DNA from: an uncultured Pedobacter sp.
Lineage (GTDB): Bacteria; Bacteroidota; Bacteroidia; Sphingobacteriales; Sphingobacteriaceae
Direction of reading: 5' to 3'
Length of the DNA: 14,941 nucleotides
NCBI RefSeq assembly: GCF_946479715.1
Contig: NZ_CAMLHF010000140.1
Location: forward strand, 1 to 14,941
The notes under the pieces were generated by a model. The model was not told where the DNA came from. It made no database searches and was given only the letters and a program-made list of their open reading frames with translations. The translations under genes and the position numbers were made by a program. Shown here piece after piece: positions 9,125 to 14,941 of the stretch. Numbering within the stretch: the first letter of the stretch is position 1; each line of letters begins with the position of its first letter.

Positions 9125-9152
9125 ATAATTATGCAACCGGTTGCATAATTAT
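9125..9152. promoter_or_regulatory. 28-bp perfect palindromic LacI-family operator upstream of the SDR-uxuA pair
   Basis: A perfect palindrome of 28 bp, centred between 9138 and 9139, with core ATGCAACCGGTTGCAT and AT-rich flanks (ATAATT on the left, mirrored on the right). The central CCGG suits LacI hinge-helix binding. It lies 23 bases after the lacI stop, and its right half supplies the TTG of the predicted promoter for the next gene. Confidence 0.8.
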
Positions 9153-9172
9153 GAGTTTTTTAACTACATTAG
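9141..9172 (+). promoter_or_regulatory. Predicted promoter of the SDR-uxuA operon
   Basis: TTG (9141-9143, inside the operator palindrome) is followed by 21 bases and TACATTAG (9165-9172), one base off TAnnTTTG. This would start RNA near 9179, about 34 bases before the ATG at 9213. The arrangement mirrors that at susC. Confidence 0.5.
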
Positions 9173-9212
9173 TTCAATTTTATTACCTCGAAATCTCAAA
9201 CCAATACCATCC

Positions 9213-9965
9213 ATGAAAGATGATCAAGAAAGAAAAATCGCACTGGTTACCGGCGGTGCATCAGGATTAGGCTTTGCCATAGCTGAAAAGTTTGTAGAGA
9301 ACAATATTTTCACTATCCTGGTTGGAAGAAACGAACAAAAACTAGAAAAGGCACGTGAGCAACTTGGCGAACTTACAACAGCCATAACTTTTGATCTGAA
9401 TAAACTAAGCGATATCCCGGAATTGGTTACCGATATCGAACAAAAGTTCGGTAGAATTGACATTCTTGTTAATAATGCCGGAATAAATGCAAAAAAACCA
9501 CTTATAGAGGTTACCGATCAGGAATTTCACGAGGTTATCCTTACAAATTTATCTTCTGTATTTTCGTTAACACGCGAGGTTTCAAAAGTGATGCTTAAGC
9601 AGAAAAAAGGCTGCATCATAAACATCAGCTCCATGGCTGCTCAATATGGCATACCCAAAGTAATTGCTTATACTGCTGCCAAATCAGGCATCGAAGGAAT
9701 GACAAAAGCAATGGCCGTAGAACTCTCGCCCGATGGTATCCGCGTAAACTGTATTGCTCCCGGCTTTATAGCCACAGATATGTCGGCCAAAGCCCTAAAC
9801 AATGATCCCGACAGAAAAAGCAAGGTGCTTTCGCGCACCCCAATGGGAAAACTGGGCTTACCATCTGACATAGGAGATACAGCTTACTTCCTTGCATCTG
9901 ATAATGCTAAATTTATTACGGGTATAATTATACCTGTTGACGGTGGAAATTCAATAGGATTTTAA
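9213..9965 (+). CDS. SDR family oxidoreductase, probable UxuB-like fructuronate/mannonate oxidoreductase
   Basis: A 250-residue classical short-chain dehydrogenase. Visible features are the cofactor motif TGGASGLG (13-20), NNAG (87-90), Asn112, and the catalytic set Ser140, Tyr153 and Lys157 (YTAAK), then the usual PG motif and C-terminal PVDGG. Arg39 after the second strand suggests some NADP(H) preference. The ATG at 9213 is chosen because the longer frame would start with TTG inside the operator and ahead of the predicted transcript start. The uxuA gene follows after 19 bases. B. subtilis UxuB is also an SDR protein and reduces fructuronate to mannonate, the UxuA substrate, so the same role is likely here. 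Gluconate 5-dehydrogenase-like activity is the main alternative. SDR membership is sure; the substrate is inferred from context. Confidence 0.9.
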   Translation: MKDDQERKIALVTGGASGLGFAIAEKFVENNIFTILVGRNEQKLEKAREQLGELTTAITFDLNKLSDIPELVTDIEQKFGRIDILVNNAGINAKKPLIEVTDQEFHEVILTNLSSVFSLTREVSKVMLKQKKGCIINISSMAAQYGIPKVIAYTAAKSGIEGMTKAMAVELSPDGIRVNCIAPGFIATDMSAKALNNDPDRKSKVLSRTPMGKLGLPSDIGDTAYFLASDNAKFITGIIIPVDGGNSIGF

Positions 9966-9984
9966 ACAAAAATCTAATGCTAAT

Positions 9985-11157
9985 ATGATTAAAATGGAAC
10001 AAACCTTAAGATGGTTCGGCCCTAACGATCCGGTTAGTCTGCCATACATCAGACAAAGCGGTGCAACGGGAGTAGTTACTGCCTTGCATCACATTCCTGT
10101 TGGCGAAATCTGGACTATCGATGAGATAGCGCAGAGGAAAACGGAAATATCTGAAGCAGGATTAACATGGACTGTTATCGAAAGCTTGCCTGTTCATGAG
10201 GACATCAAAAAAAGAAGTGGAAATTATAAAATCTACATAGAAAACTATAAAACCAGCATGCAAAATGTTGCTGCCTGCGGTTTAAAAGTGATCACCTATA
10301 ATTTCATGCCCATATTGGACTGGATGCGGACCAACGTTTCATACAAATTAAGCGACGGCAGCAAGGCCCTATACTTTGAAAAATCGGCTTTCATAGCGTT
10401 TGATCTTTTCCTGTTAAAACGACCAAATGCCCAAAACGACTATCAACCACACGAGATTGAAAAGGCGGAAAAACGATTACAGGAAATGAGCAAACAGGAA
10501 AAAGAAACCCTATACAACAATGCATTACTTAGCCTGCCGGGATCAGACGAGCCTTTTACCCCTGAACAGATTTTAAGCGCGCTGGAAACTTACAAGAATA
10601 TTGACAATAAGAAACTAAAGGAAAACCTTTATGAATTTCTTAAAGAAATTACTCCGGTTGCAGAACAAACAGGACTGCAATTAGCCATTCATCCAGATGA
10701 CCCTCCCTACCCTATTCTAGGCCTTCCAAGAATTATGAGTACTGAAGCCGATGTTCAAGACATGCTTAAAGAAGTTCCCTCGGCCAACAATGGCATATGC
10801 TTTTGCACCGGTTCATTTGGCGCGCGTGCCGACAATGATCTACAGGGAATGATAAAAAGACTTGGCAACCACATTTTCTTTCTTCACCTGCGCAGCACCC
10901 AAAGAGATAACGAAGGAAACTTTTACGAGGCTAACCACCTGGAAGGAGATGCCAACATGCCTGAAGTTGTTAAAGAGGTGGTTTCACTTCAACAAAGGCT
11001 CAATAGATCTATCCCGATGAGGCCTGACCATGGTCACCAAATGTTAGATGATCTAAACAAAAAACACTACCCGGGTTATTCTATTATTGGCAGGCTAAAG
11101 GGGCTGGCCGAGTTAAGAGGCCTTGAAACCGGGATACTAAGCAATCTTAATTCTTAA
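9985..11157 (+). CDS. uxuA: D-mannonate dehydratase UxuA
   Basis: A 390-residue protein of the UxuA family (TIM barrel, xylose-isomerase-like), which dehydrates D-mannonate to 2-keto-3-deoxy-D-gluconate in hexuronate breakdown. It begins with the typical [12 protein letters not shown]. Likely metal ligands, by comparison with the family, are His236 in IHPDDP (235-240), Cys274 in CFCTGS, His301 in FLHLRS and Asp348 in MRPDHGH (345-351). An ATG three codons downstream (MEQTLRW) is an equally good start. The gene is in an operon with the SDR gene just upstream. Glucuronate isomerase (UxaC), KDG kinase and KDPG aldolase are not in the window, so the pathway must be completed elsewhere. Confidence 0.95.
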   Translation: MIKMEQTLRWFGPNDPVSLPYIRQSGATGVVTALHHIPVGEIWTIDEIAQRKTEISEAGLTWTVIESLPVHEDIKKRSGNYKIYIENYKTSMQNVAACGLKVITYNFMPILDWMRTNVSYKLSDGSKALYFEKSAFIAFDLFLLKRPNAQNDYQPHEIEKAEKRLQEMSKQEKETLYNNALLSLPGSDEPFTPEQILSALETYKNIDNKKLKENLYEFLKEITPVAEQTGLQLAIHPDDPPYPILGLPRIMSTEADVQDMLKEVPSANNGICFCTGSFGARADNDLQGMIKRLGNHIFFLHLRSTQRDNEGNFYEANHLEGDANMPEVVKEVVSLQQRLNRSIPMRPDHGHQMLDDLNKKHYPGYSIIGRLKGLAELRGLETGILSNLNS

Positions 11158-11190
11158 ATAGCATTTTCAAACCATTTCCGGTCCCGTTTG

Positions 11191-11209
11191 TTAGTGATAG
11201 AGACACTAA
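11191..11209 (+). other. Small hairpin between uxuA and the small membrane protein gene
   Basis: TTAGTG (11191-11196) pairs with CACTAA (11204-11209) across a seven-base loop, followed by TATTTTAAAAA. It could be a weak terminator for uxuA or an operator for the next gene. A TTTG at 11187-11190 stands directly before it. The stem is short, so this is tentative. Confidence 0.3.
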
Positions 11210-11220
11210 TATTTTAAAAA

Positions 11221-11406
11221 ATGGGATTATTTAAAACTGCCTTAATTGGCGCCGCAATATATGGCATAGTTAAGTATGTAACTAAAAAAGACATTAATGG
11301 CCGCTCAATAGCCGATGACATCAAAGAAAAGGCGCCAGAATGGATGGAAAAAGCTAAAAACTTAAAAGACGATTTAAAAGTAGAACTGGAAAAACAACGG
11401 TATTAG
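11221..11406 (+). CDS. Small membrane-anchored hypothetical protein (YtxH-like layout)
   Basis: A 61-residue protein. Residues 3-20 (LFKTALIGAAIYGIVKYV) form a single short hydrophobic segment followed by lysines. The rest is a charged, probably helical tail (DDIKEKAPEWMEKAKNLKDDLKVEL, split here by family-like heptad spacing). This layout resembles YtxH-type and other small stress-related membrane proteins of Bacteroidota. I do not recognise a specific family and assign no function. The gene stands alone 63 bases after uxuA. Its stop codon lies in the loop of a predicted hairpin terminator. Clean coding structure and an ATG just after an AT-rich leader support it as real. Confidence 0.65.
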   Translation: MGLFKTALIGAAIYGIVKYVTKKDINGRSIADDIKEKAPEWMEKAKNLKDDLKVELEKQRY

Positions 11407-11416
11407 GGTTGTTTTT
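11390..11416. terminator. Probable bidirectional hairpin terminator spanning the stop codon of the 61-residue gene
   Basis: AAAAACAAC (11390-11398) pairs perfectly with GTTGTTTTT (11408-11416) across a nine-base loop that contains the TAG stop (11404-11406). The A-run and T-run give U-rich ends on either strand. It could serve both the plus-strand small gene and the possible minus-strand gene ending at 11419. The stem has only two G-C pairs, so its strength is uncertain. Confidence 0.45.
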
Positions 11417-11418
11417 AA

Positions 11419-11565
11419 TCACTTAGTTTTTCGGGGCACCCAAATAAAATAAACCGGGACTTTTTTAATATCCTTTGGTAATCCTGTAGATGATTTCCGC
11501 CAACGCTTTTGTAGTTCGGATGGGGATATGGTTCGAAATTCCGGTGTTATTGATATGCCTTTCAT
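11419..11565 (-). CDS. Possible small basic protein, 48 residues
   Basis: An ATG at 11565 opens a 48-codon frame beginning MKGISITPEFRTISPSELQK and ending VPVYFIWVPRKTK, strongly basic and without membrane segment or signal peptide. It is too short for ordinary gene calling. Support comes from a promoter-like sequence on the same strand (TTTG, 18 bases, TAATTTTA at 11617-11588), which would start RNA about 15 bases before the ATG, and from a hairpin terminator just past its stop. It converges with the 61-residue gene with 12 bases between stops. I recognise no family; it may also be a decayed gene remnant or chance. Confidence 0.35.
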   Translation of the reverse strand: MKGISITPEFRTISPSELQKRWRKSSTGLPKDIKKVPVYFIWVPRKTK

Positions 11566-11587
11566 AAATCAGTAAAATTAGACACTT

Positions 11588-11617
11588 TAAAATTACTAAT
11601 ATTTTTAGTAAAACAAA
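11588..11617 (-). promoter_or_regulatory. Promoter-like sequence for the possible 48-residue gene, with inverted repeat
   Basis: On the minus strand TTTG (11617-11614), an 18-base spacer and TAATTTTA (11595-11588) fit the Bacteroidota promoter pattern with one base off. Within the spacer, TTACTAA (11593-11599) and TTAGTAA (11605-11611) form a 7-bp inverted repeat that could be an operator. The region is AT-rich, which raises the chance level. Confidence 0.35.
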
Positions 11618-11679
11618 AGTGAATTTTCCAATTTTCTGAATAACATTTTCCCTTCACAAAATCCACACATGACACACAC

Positions 11680-11735
11680 CTGGTTCACACTTTCTTCACA
11701 AAAAGGTACCTTTTTGTGAAGAAAGTGTGAACCAG
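11680..11735. repeat. 56-bp perfect palindrome
   Basis: Every base from 11680 to 11735 is mirrored about the centre between 11707 and 11708. The left arm begins CTGGTTCACACTTTC and the centre is GGTACC. It could extrude as a cruciform or form a long RNA hairpin. No T-run follows, so a simple terminator is not obvious. It sits between the possible 48-residue gene and arsR. Confidence 0.9.
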
Positions 11736-11754
11736 CCCTGAACCAGTGTCGAAC
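11683..11754. repeat. Array of hexamers with exact 11-bp period across the palindrome
   Basis: Related hexamers begin at 11683 (GTTCAC), 11694 (CTTCAC), 11705 (GGTACC), 11716 (GTGAAG), 11727 (GTGAAC), 11738 (CTGAAC) and 11749 (TCGAAC). All steps are 11 bp. The first two point left and the last four point right, about the central GGTACC. On the right side the array continues for two units beyond the palindrome, in CCCTGAACCAG and TGTCGAACAAG. One helical turn per unit suggests one face of the DNA is read by a protein; this is inference. Confidence 0.7.
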
Positions 11755-11830
11755 AAGCGAAAGCAAAAATAGCGCATAGCATCAAACTAATCTCCAAAGA
11801 CATCAAGACAATGCTTTTTTTTAAAAAAAA

Positions 11831-11862
11831 TTTTGTGATTTCAATTATACATCGTAATATTG
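11831..11862 (+). promoter_or_regulatory. Predicted ars operon promoter
   Basis: TTTTG (11831-11835), 19 bases, then TAATATTG (11855-11862), one base off TAnnTTTG. The -7 box lies inside the ArsR-type operator, so bound ArsR would block transcription. RNA would start near 11870, only about five bases before the arsR ATG, so the message may be almost leaderless. Confidence 0.65.
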
Positions 11863-11866
11863 CGAT
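11851..11866. promoter_or_regulatory. ArsR-type operator 1
   Basis: ATCGTAATATTGCGAT is a 16-bp near-perfect palindrome (one mismatched pair) with the ATCG/CGAT ends seen at ArsR-family sites. A 17-bp identical stretch (11847-11863) recurs at 12219-12235 in front of the next gene, which supports it as a specific site. Confidence 0.7.
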
Positions 11867-11874
11867 ATATAATT

Positions 11875-12204
11875 ATGGGACTTACAAAAACAGAAATATT
11901 TACTGAAGAACAAAACCGATTAGCGGTGATGTTGAAAGCCATGGCCCACCCTGCCCGCATTGCTATTTTGCAGCAGATCATTAAAGCCAACGCCTGTATC
12001 TGCGGAGACCTGGTTGAAGAACTTGGGCTTGCACAAGCCACCATTTCACAGCATTTAAAAGAACTGAAAACCGCTGGTATTATACAGGGCACAATTGAAG
12101 GCGTAAGTGTTTGTTACTGCATCAATCCGCCGGTATGGAATGAACTTCAGCAACAACTCTCAGTATTCTTTTCTACATATGAATTAAAAACAAACTGCTG
12201 TTAA
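11875..12204 (+). CDS. arsR: ArsR family arsenic-responsive repressor
   Basis: A 109-residue protein. The ATG at 11875 is chosen because an earlier TTG at 11860 falls within the -7 box and operator. The winged helix is clear: MAHPARIAILQQI (23-35), the metal-site region ACICGDLVEEL (40-50) with Cys41 and Cys43 on the alpha-3 equivalent, the recognition helix AQATISQHLKELKTAG (53-68), and the wing GTIEGVSVCYCI (72-83). Extra cysteine pairs at 80/82 and 108/109 could add As(III) ligands. ArsR leaves its operator when arsenite or antimonite binds and so turns on the operon it heads. The genes that follow encode arsenate reductase and arsenite efflux, which makes the arsenic role well supported. 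Confidence 0.93.
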   Translation: MGLTKTEIFTEEQNRLAVMLKAMAHPARIAILQQIIKANACICGDLVEELGLAQATISQHLKELKTAGIIQGTIEGVSVCYCINPPVWNELQQQLSVFFSTYELKTNCC

Positions 12205-12218
12205 AAAAATTTGACCCA

Positions 12219-12238
12219 ATACATCGTAATATTGCAAT
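12219..12238. promoter_or_regulatory. ArsR-type operator 2, inside the ars operon
   Basis: ATCGTAATATTGCAAT (12223-12238) sits between arsR and the DUF6428 gene; 12219-12235 is identical to 11847-11863. The TAATATTG (-7-like) is kept, but the only TTTG upstream (12210-12213) is 13 bases away, too close for a normal promoter. It may be an internal operator, a roadblock, or a second promoter with a poor -33 box. Confidence 0.6.
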
Positions 12239-12259
12239 TAAACAATTAAATAAATTATC

Positions 12260-12754
12260 ATGAATACAACTGAATTAATCAACTGGCAAACATTTAAAAG
12301 TAAACTACAGGACAATCCAGAACTTACTTTACAATTTCAATACGCTGAGGATAAATGGGTAGATGCTTCGTATCACATCACGGAAATTAAACAGGCACCC
12401 ATTGTATCGGTAGATTGCGGTGGGGTTATGAACTCGTGGACAGAAATTATTGTTCAGCTGTGGGAACCATCTGCGAAGGACAATGAAAGAGCAATGCAGG
12501 TGAGTAAAGCACTATCAATTGTTAAGCTTGTCGAAAAAAGTCTGCCATTAAATCCGCTGGCTGTGGTAAAGATAGAATTCGGGAACTCTCAATTTGATAC
12601 CCGTCAGATGTATCCCGGAGAATTTATTATTGACAATGGGAACTTTATTGTAAACCTAAGCCCTGATTTTACACAATGCAAAGCCATCAGCAGAGGTGGA
12701 GATTGCGATACAACAGAAACAGTTACCTGCGCTCCTGGAAGTGGCTGCTGCTAA
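12260..12754 (+). CDS. DUF6428 family protein of ars operon
   Basis: A 164-residue soluble protein without signal peptide or membrane segment. It resembles the DUF6428 family often found beside arsR and arsC in Bacteroidota. Early residues include a VDCGG motif (Cys53), and the tail is rich in cysteine: Cys140, Cys149, Cys157, Cys163 and Cys164, the last in GSGCC. These cysteines would suit As(III) binding, for example as a chaperone passing arsenite to the efflux pump, but that is inference and no activity is known to me. It follows the second ArsR operator and stands seven bases before arsC, so co-transcription is very likely. Confidence 0.8.
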   Translation: MNTTELINWQTFKSKLQDNPELTLQFQYAEDKWVDASYHITEIKQAPIVSVDCGGVMNSWTEIIVQLWEPSAKDNERAMQVSKALSIVKLVEKSLPLNPLAVVKIEFGNSQFDTRQMYPGEFIIDNGNFIVNLSPDFTQCKAISRGGDCDTTETVTCAPGSGCC

Positions 12755-12761
12755 TTAAAAT

Positions 12762-13175
12762 ATGAAAAAGATACTTGTATTATGTACCGGCAATAGTTGC
12801 CGCAGTCAAATTGCCGAAGGCTATTTAAGATTCTTTGCAAAGAATAACGCTGAAATTTATAGTGCCGGGATAGAAACCCACGGCGTAAATCCGAAAGCCA
12901 TTGAAACGATGAAAGAAGATGGGATTGACATCTCATCACATACTTCAAACAACATCAATGAGTACACAGATATCGATTTTGATTATGTAATCACTGTGTG
13001 TGATAATGCTAAGGAAAGCTGCCCGTATTTCCCTACAAAAGCTCAAAAATTCCATTACAATTTTCCTGATCCAGCTAAAGCAACAGGAACTGATGAGGAA
13101 GTTAAAACGCAATTCAGAGCGGTAAGGGAGATGATTAAACAGTACTGTCAGGATTTTATAGAAAAGAATATTTAA
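12762..13175 (+). CDS. arsC: Arsenate reductase ArsC (low-molecular-weight phosphatase type)
   Basis: A 137-residue protein that reduces arsenate to arsenite. It has the LMW-PTPase P-loop CTGNSCRS (8-15), with Cys8 as nucleophile and Arg14. The redox relay cysteines stand at Cys80 and Cys87 in [13 protein letters not shown], in the same layout as Cys10, Cys82 and Cys89 of the thioredoxin-coupled S. aureus enzyme. An aspartate in [11 protein letters not shown] serves as the general acid. It is therefore expected to use thioredoxin, which is not encoded nearby. Its TAA stop overlaps the ATG of acr3 (TAATG), so reduction and efflux are translated together. Confidence 0.93.
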   Translation: MKKILVLCTGNSCRSQIAEGYLRFFAKNNAEIYSAGIETHGVNPKAIETMKEDGIDISSHTSNNINEYTDIDFDYVITVCDNAKESCPYFPTKAQKFHYNFPDPAKATGTDEEVKTQFRAVREMIKQYCQDFIEKNI

Positions 13176-14209
13176 TGGAAAGGAAAAAATTAAGCTTCCT
13201 TGATCGTTACCTTACTTTATGGATATTTCTTGCCATGGCTGCCGGTATTGGAATCGGGTATCTGGTTCCATCGTCCTCTACCATCATCAATTCCTTTTCC
13301 AGCGGAACAACAAATATTCCGCTGGCTATAGGGTTGATTCTCATGATGTACCCACCACTGGCCAAAGTTAAATATGAAAATATGGGCAGGGTATTTAAGG
13401 ACACAAAGGTGCTCTCTCTGTCTTTAGTGCTAAACTGGATCATAGGCCCGGTACTCATGTTTATATTAGCCATTGTTTTTTTACATGACTACCCTGAATA
13501 CATGGTAGGCTTAATTTTAATTGGCCTTGCCAGATGCATTGCAATGGTAGTTGTCTGGAATGAGCTTGCTGAAGGTGACAGAGAATATGCTGCAGGTCTG
13601 ATTGCACTGAACAGTATTTTTCAGGTTTTACTATACAGTGTATTTGCCTATATTTTTATCACTGTTTTACCTCCCTTATTTGGATTAAAAGGATTAGAGG
13701 TAAATATCACGATAGGCCAGATTGCCGAGAGCGTGGCGATTTATCTTGGGATCCCTTTTGCATTGGGCATCATCAGCCGTTATACGCTAATAAAACTCAA
13801 AGGAGAAACCTGGTTTCAAACCAAATTTGTGCCGTTAATTTCGCCTGTAACACTGATAGCATTATTATTCACCATTGTGATCATGTTCAGTTTAAAGGGT
13901 AATCTGATTATAAAAATTCCTATGGATGTAATACGAATAGCAATACCATTGGTTATCTATTTTGTGATCATGTTTCTCTTCAGCTTCCTTATGGGTAAAT
14001 ATTTTGGCGCTGATTATTCTAAAAACACAGCGATTGCATTTACCGCTACAGGCAATAATTTTGAACTGGCAATAGCTGTTGCAATTGGCGTTTTCGGCAT
14101 CAACTCAGGCCAGGCATTTGCCGGTGTTATTGGCCCACTGGTTGAAGTCCCAGCCCTTATTGCCCTGGTAAATGTTGCTTTTTGGTTTAGAAAGAAGTAC
14201 TACCGGTAA
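13175..14209 (+). CDS. acr3: ACR3 family arsenite efflux transporter
   Basis: A 344-residue inner-membrane protein with about ten hydrophobic segments, the normal size for ACR3 of the BART superfamily. Diagnostic features are the strictly conserved cysteine in TM4, Cys121 in [19 protein letters not shown], and the conserved glutamate in TM9, Glu297 in [13 protein letters not shown]. It exports As(III), driven by the proton gradient. The start overlaps the arsC stop by one base. Often annotated arsB, but the sequence is of the ACR3 family and not the ArsB family. Only one base separates its stop from that of the convergent DeoR gene, with no hairpin terminator visible between them. Confidence 0.95.
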   Translation: MERKKLSFLDRYLTLWIFLAMAAGIGIGYLVPSSSTIINSFSSGTTNIPLAIGLILMMYPPLAKVKYENMGRVFKDTKVLSLSLVLNWIIGPVLMFILAIVFLHDYPEYMVGLILIGLARCIAMVVVWNELAEGDREYAAGLIALNSIFQVLLYSVFAYIFITVLPPLFGLKGLEVNITIGQIAESVAIYLGIPFALGIISRYTLIKLKGETWFQTKFVPLISPVTLIALLFTIVIMFSLKGNLIIKIPMDVIRIAIPLVIYFVIMFLFSFLMGKYFGADYSKNTAIAFTATGNNFELAIAVAIGVFGINSGQAFAGVIGPLVEVPALIALVNVAFWFRKKYYR

Positions 14210-14210
14210 A

Positions 14211-14941
14211 CTACTGCAGCACCTTCAAGCCTGTGTCCTCAATTTTCTTTTTTAAAGAGGTCGGTAACTGAGCATCGGTAATTAAAAAGTTTATCGCCTT
14301 TAAAGTCCCAAATTTAACATACGCATCTTTTCCAATTTTGGAGGAGTCGGTAAGTAAATAAACCTGCTCCGCATTTTTTAGAAAAGCTTTTGTTATCTGG
14401 GCTTCCTTTTCGCTATGTGCTGTTAAACCATTTTGCAATGATATGCCGTCGACCCCAACAAAAGCCTTAGTGACATGATAGGTATCGATGTGCTGAACTG
14501 CCATGTCCCCATGTACTGCCCTGCGTTCTTTATCCAGCTCGCCCCCTATTAGATTAATGCCAATACCAGGTGTATCTACTAACTCTGCTACTATTGGTAA
14601 GGAATTGGTAATGATCTTTAGCTTATTAAGCTTCTTTAAATGAGCGCACATGGCAAACACAGTACTTCCGCAATCCATAAATATTGTATCTCCATCTACC
14701 ACTTGAGCAGCAGCCAATTTCCCTATTTTCTGCTTGCTTTCTGTATTGGCAGTTTGCTTTTTATTGAACGCTACGAAGGGCAGATTATCAAGCTTCATGG
14801 CACCTCCATGTGTCCGCTGCAGTAGTCCCTCTTCAGAAAGGTCTTGTAAATCTCTTCTAACTGTGGCAGGAGAGATTGATAATTTCTGAGAGATCTCCAT
14901 TACAGATAAAGCCTCAAATTCATCAAGTATCATTAAAATCT
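14211..14941 (-). CDS. DeoR/GlpR family transcriptional regulator (start probably beyond right edge)
   Basis: At least 240 residues. The N-terminal DeoR helix-turn-helix is seen as LSVMEISQKLSISPATVRRDLQDL with the HGGA motif after it (around 42-45). The C-terminal sugar-phosphate sensor domain (isomerase-like) shows MDCGST, ITNSLPI, LIGGELD and the family signature VGVDGIS. An ATG at 14933 gives a frame with a short N-terminus. However, the frame stays open to the edge (…ILMILDEFEALSV), and DeoR proteins normally carry about ten more residues of the type ERxxxIL, so the gene most likely starts outside the window. DeoR proteins usually repress sugar operons and respond to phosphorylated sugars. 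The targets probably lie to the right and are not visible. Confidence 0.9.
   Translation of the reverse strand, partial: ILMILDEFEALSVMEISQKLSISPATVRRDLQDLSEEGLLQRTHGGAMKLDNLPFVAFNKKQTANTESKQKIGKLAAAQVVDGDTIFMDCGSTVFAMCAHLKKLNKLKIITNSLPIVAELVDTPGIGINLIGGELDKERRAVHGDMAVQHIDTYHVTKAFVGVDGISLQNGLTAHSEKEAQITKAFLKNAEQVYLLTDSSKIGKDAYVKFGTLKAINFLITDAQLPTSLKKKIEDTGLKVLQ

Larger units (their letters stand above)
11407..11874. other. Gene-poor intergenic stretch with palindromic array
   Basis: These 468 bases contain a possible 48-residue minus-strand gene with its own promoter-like sequence, the 11-bp phased hexamer array with a 56-bp palindrome, and the arsR promoter and operator at the right end. 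No other coding signal is seen. Bases 11758-11830 show nothing beyond A/T runs. Confidence 0.7.

Noticed and set aside
9141..9212. A 24-residue N-terminal extension of the SDR protein from TTG 9141
   Set aside because: It would start within the operator and before the predicted transcript start, and SDR proteins of this type begin a few residues before the first strand, as the ATG at 9213 gives.
9151..9216. A 21-codon frame (ATG 9151, stop TGA 9214-9216) overlapping the SDR start
   Set aside because: Its ATG lies in the operator and ahead of the predicted -7 box, so it is unlikely to be on the mRNA; the peptide shows no features.
11680..11754. CRISPR array or insertion-sequence end as explanation of the repeats
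   Set aside because: Units are 11 bp without spacers of CRISPR size, and no transposase or target-site duplication is seen nearby.
11860..11874. TTG start for arsR at 11860
   Set aside because: It falls in the -7 box and operator, and ArsR alignment needs no extra residues before MGLTK.
12751..12948. A 65-residue minus-strand frame over arsC
   Set aside because: Lies fully against the arsC catalytic region, with no promoter or family resemblance.

Overview
The window looks like chromosomal DNA from a Bacteroidota bacterium, most likely of the family Sphingobacteriaceae (Pedobacter-like). The signs are a SusC/SusD outer-membrane pair, AT-rich intergenic DNA, lack of clear Shine-Dalgarno sequences, and promoters that fit the Bacteroidota pattern (TTTG or TTG, about 19 bases, then TAnnTTTG). 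The genus is an inference from gene content and protein style; no marker gene is present.

Left part (1-7656, all minus strand): an apparent operon read right to left, namely SusC/RagA TonB-linked receptor, SusD/RagB lipoprotein, secreted DUF6807 (PmoA-like) protein, secreted ThuA-domain protein, and a Tat-exported Gfo/Idh/MocA oxidoreductase cut by the left edge. It resembles a polysaccharide utilisation locus, but no glycoside hydrolase or lyase is visible. The exported ThuA and Gfo/Idh proteins suggest oxidative (3-keto type) processing of a glycoside.

Centre (7657-11157): a divergent LacI-family regulator, then an SDR dehydrogenase (probably a UxuB-like fructuronate/mannonate oxidoreductase) and mannonate dehydratase UxuA. 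A 28-bp perfect palindrome built on ATGCAACCGGTTGCAT lies between lacI and the SDR gene. A near copy lies upstream of susC. In both places the site covers the -33 box of a predicted promoter, so the LacI protein probably controls uptake (susCD operon) and uronate/aldonate catabolism (SDR-uxuA) together. A weaker match lies in front of lacI itself.

Right part (11158-14941): a small membrane-anchored protein gene; a 468-bp gene-poor stretch with a possible 48-residue minus-strand gene and a striking 56-bp perfect palindrome set in an array of hexamers spaced exactly 11 bp; then a compact arsenic resistance operon (arsR, DUF6428 gene, arsC, acr3) with two copies of an ArsR-type operator. A DeoR-family regulator on the minus strand converges on acr3 with one base between stop codons, and its true start probably lies just outside the right edge.
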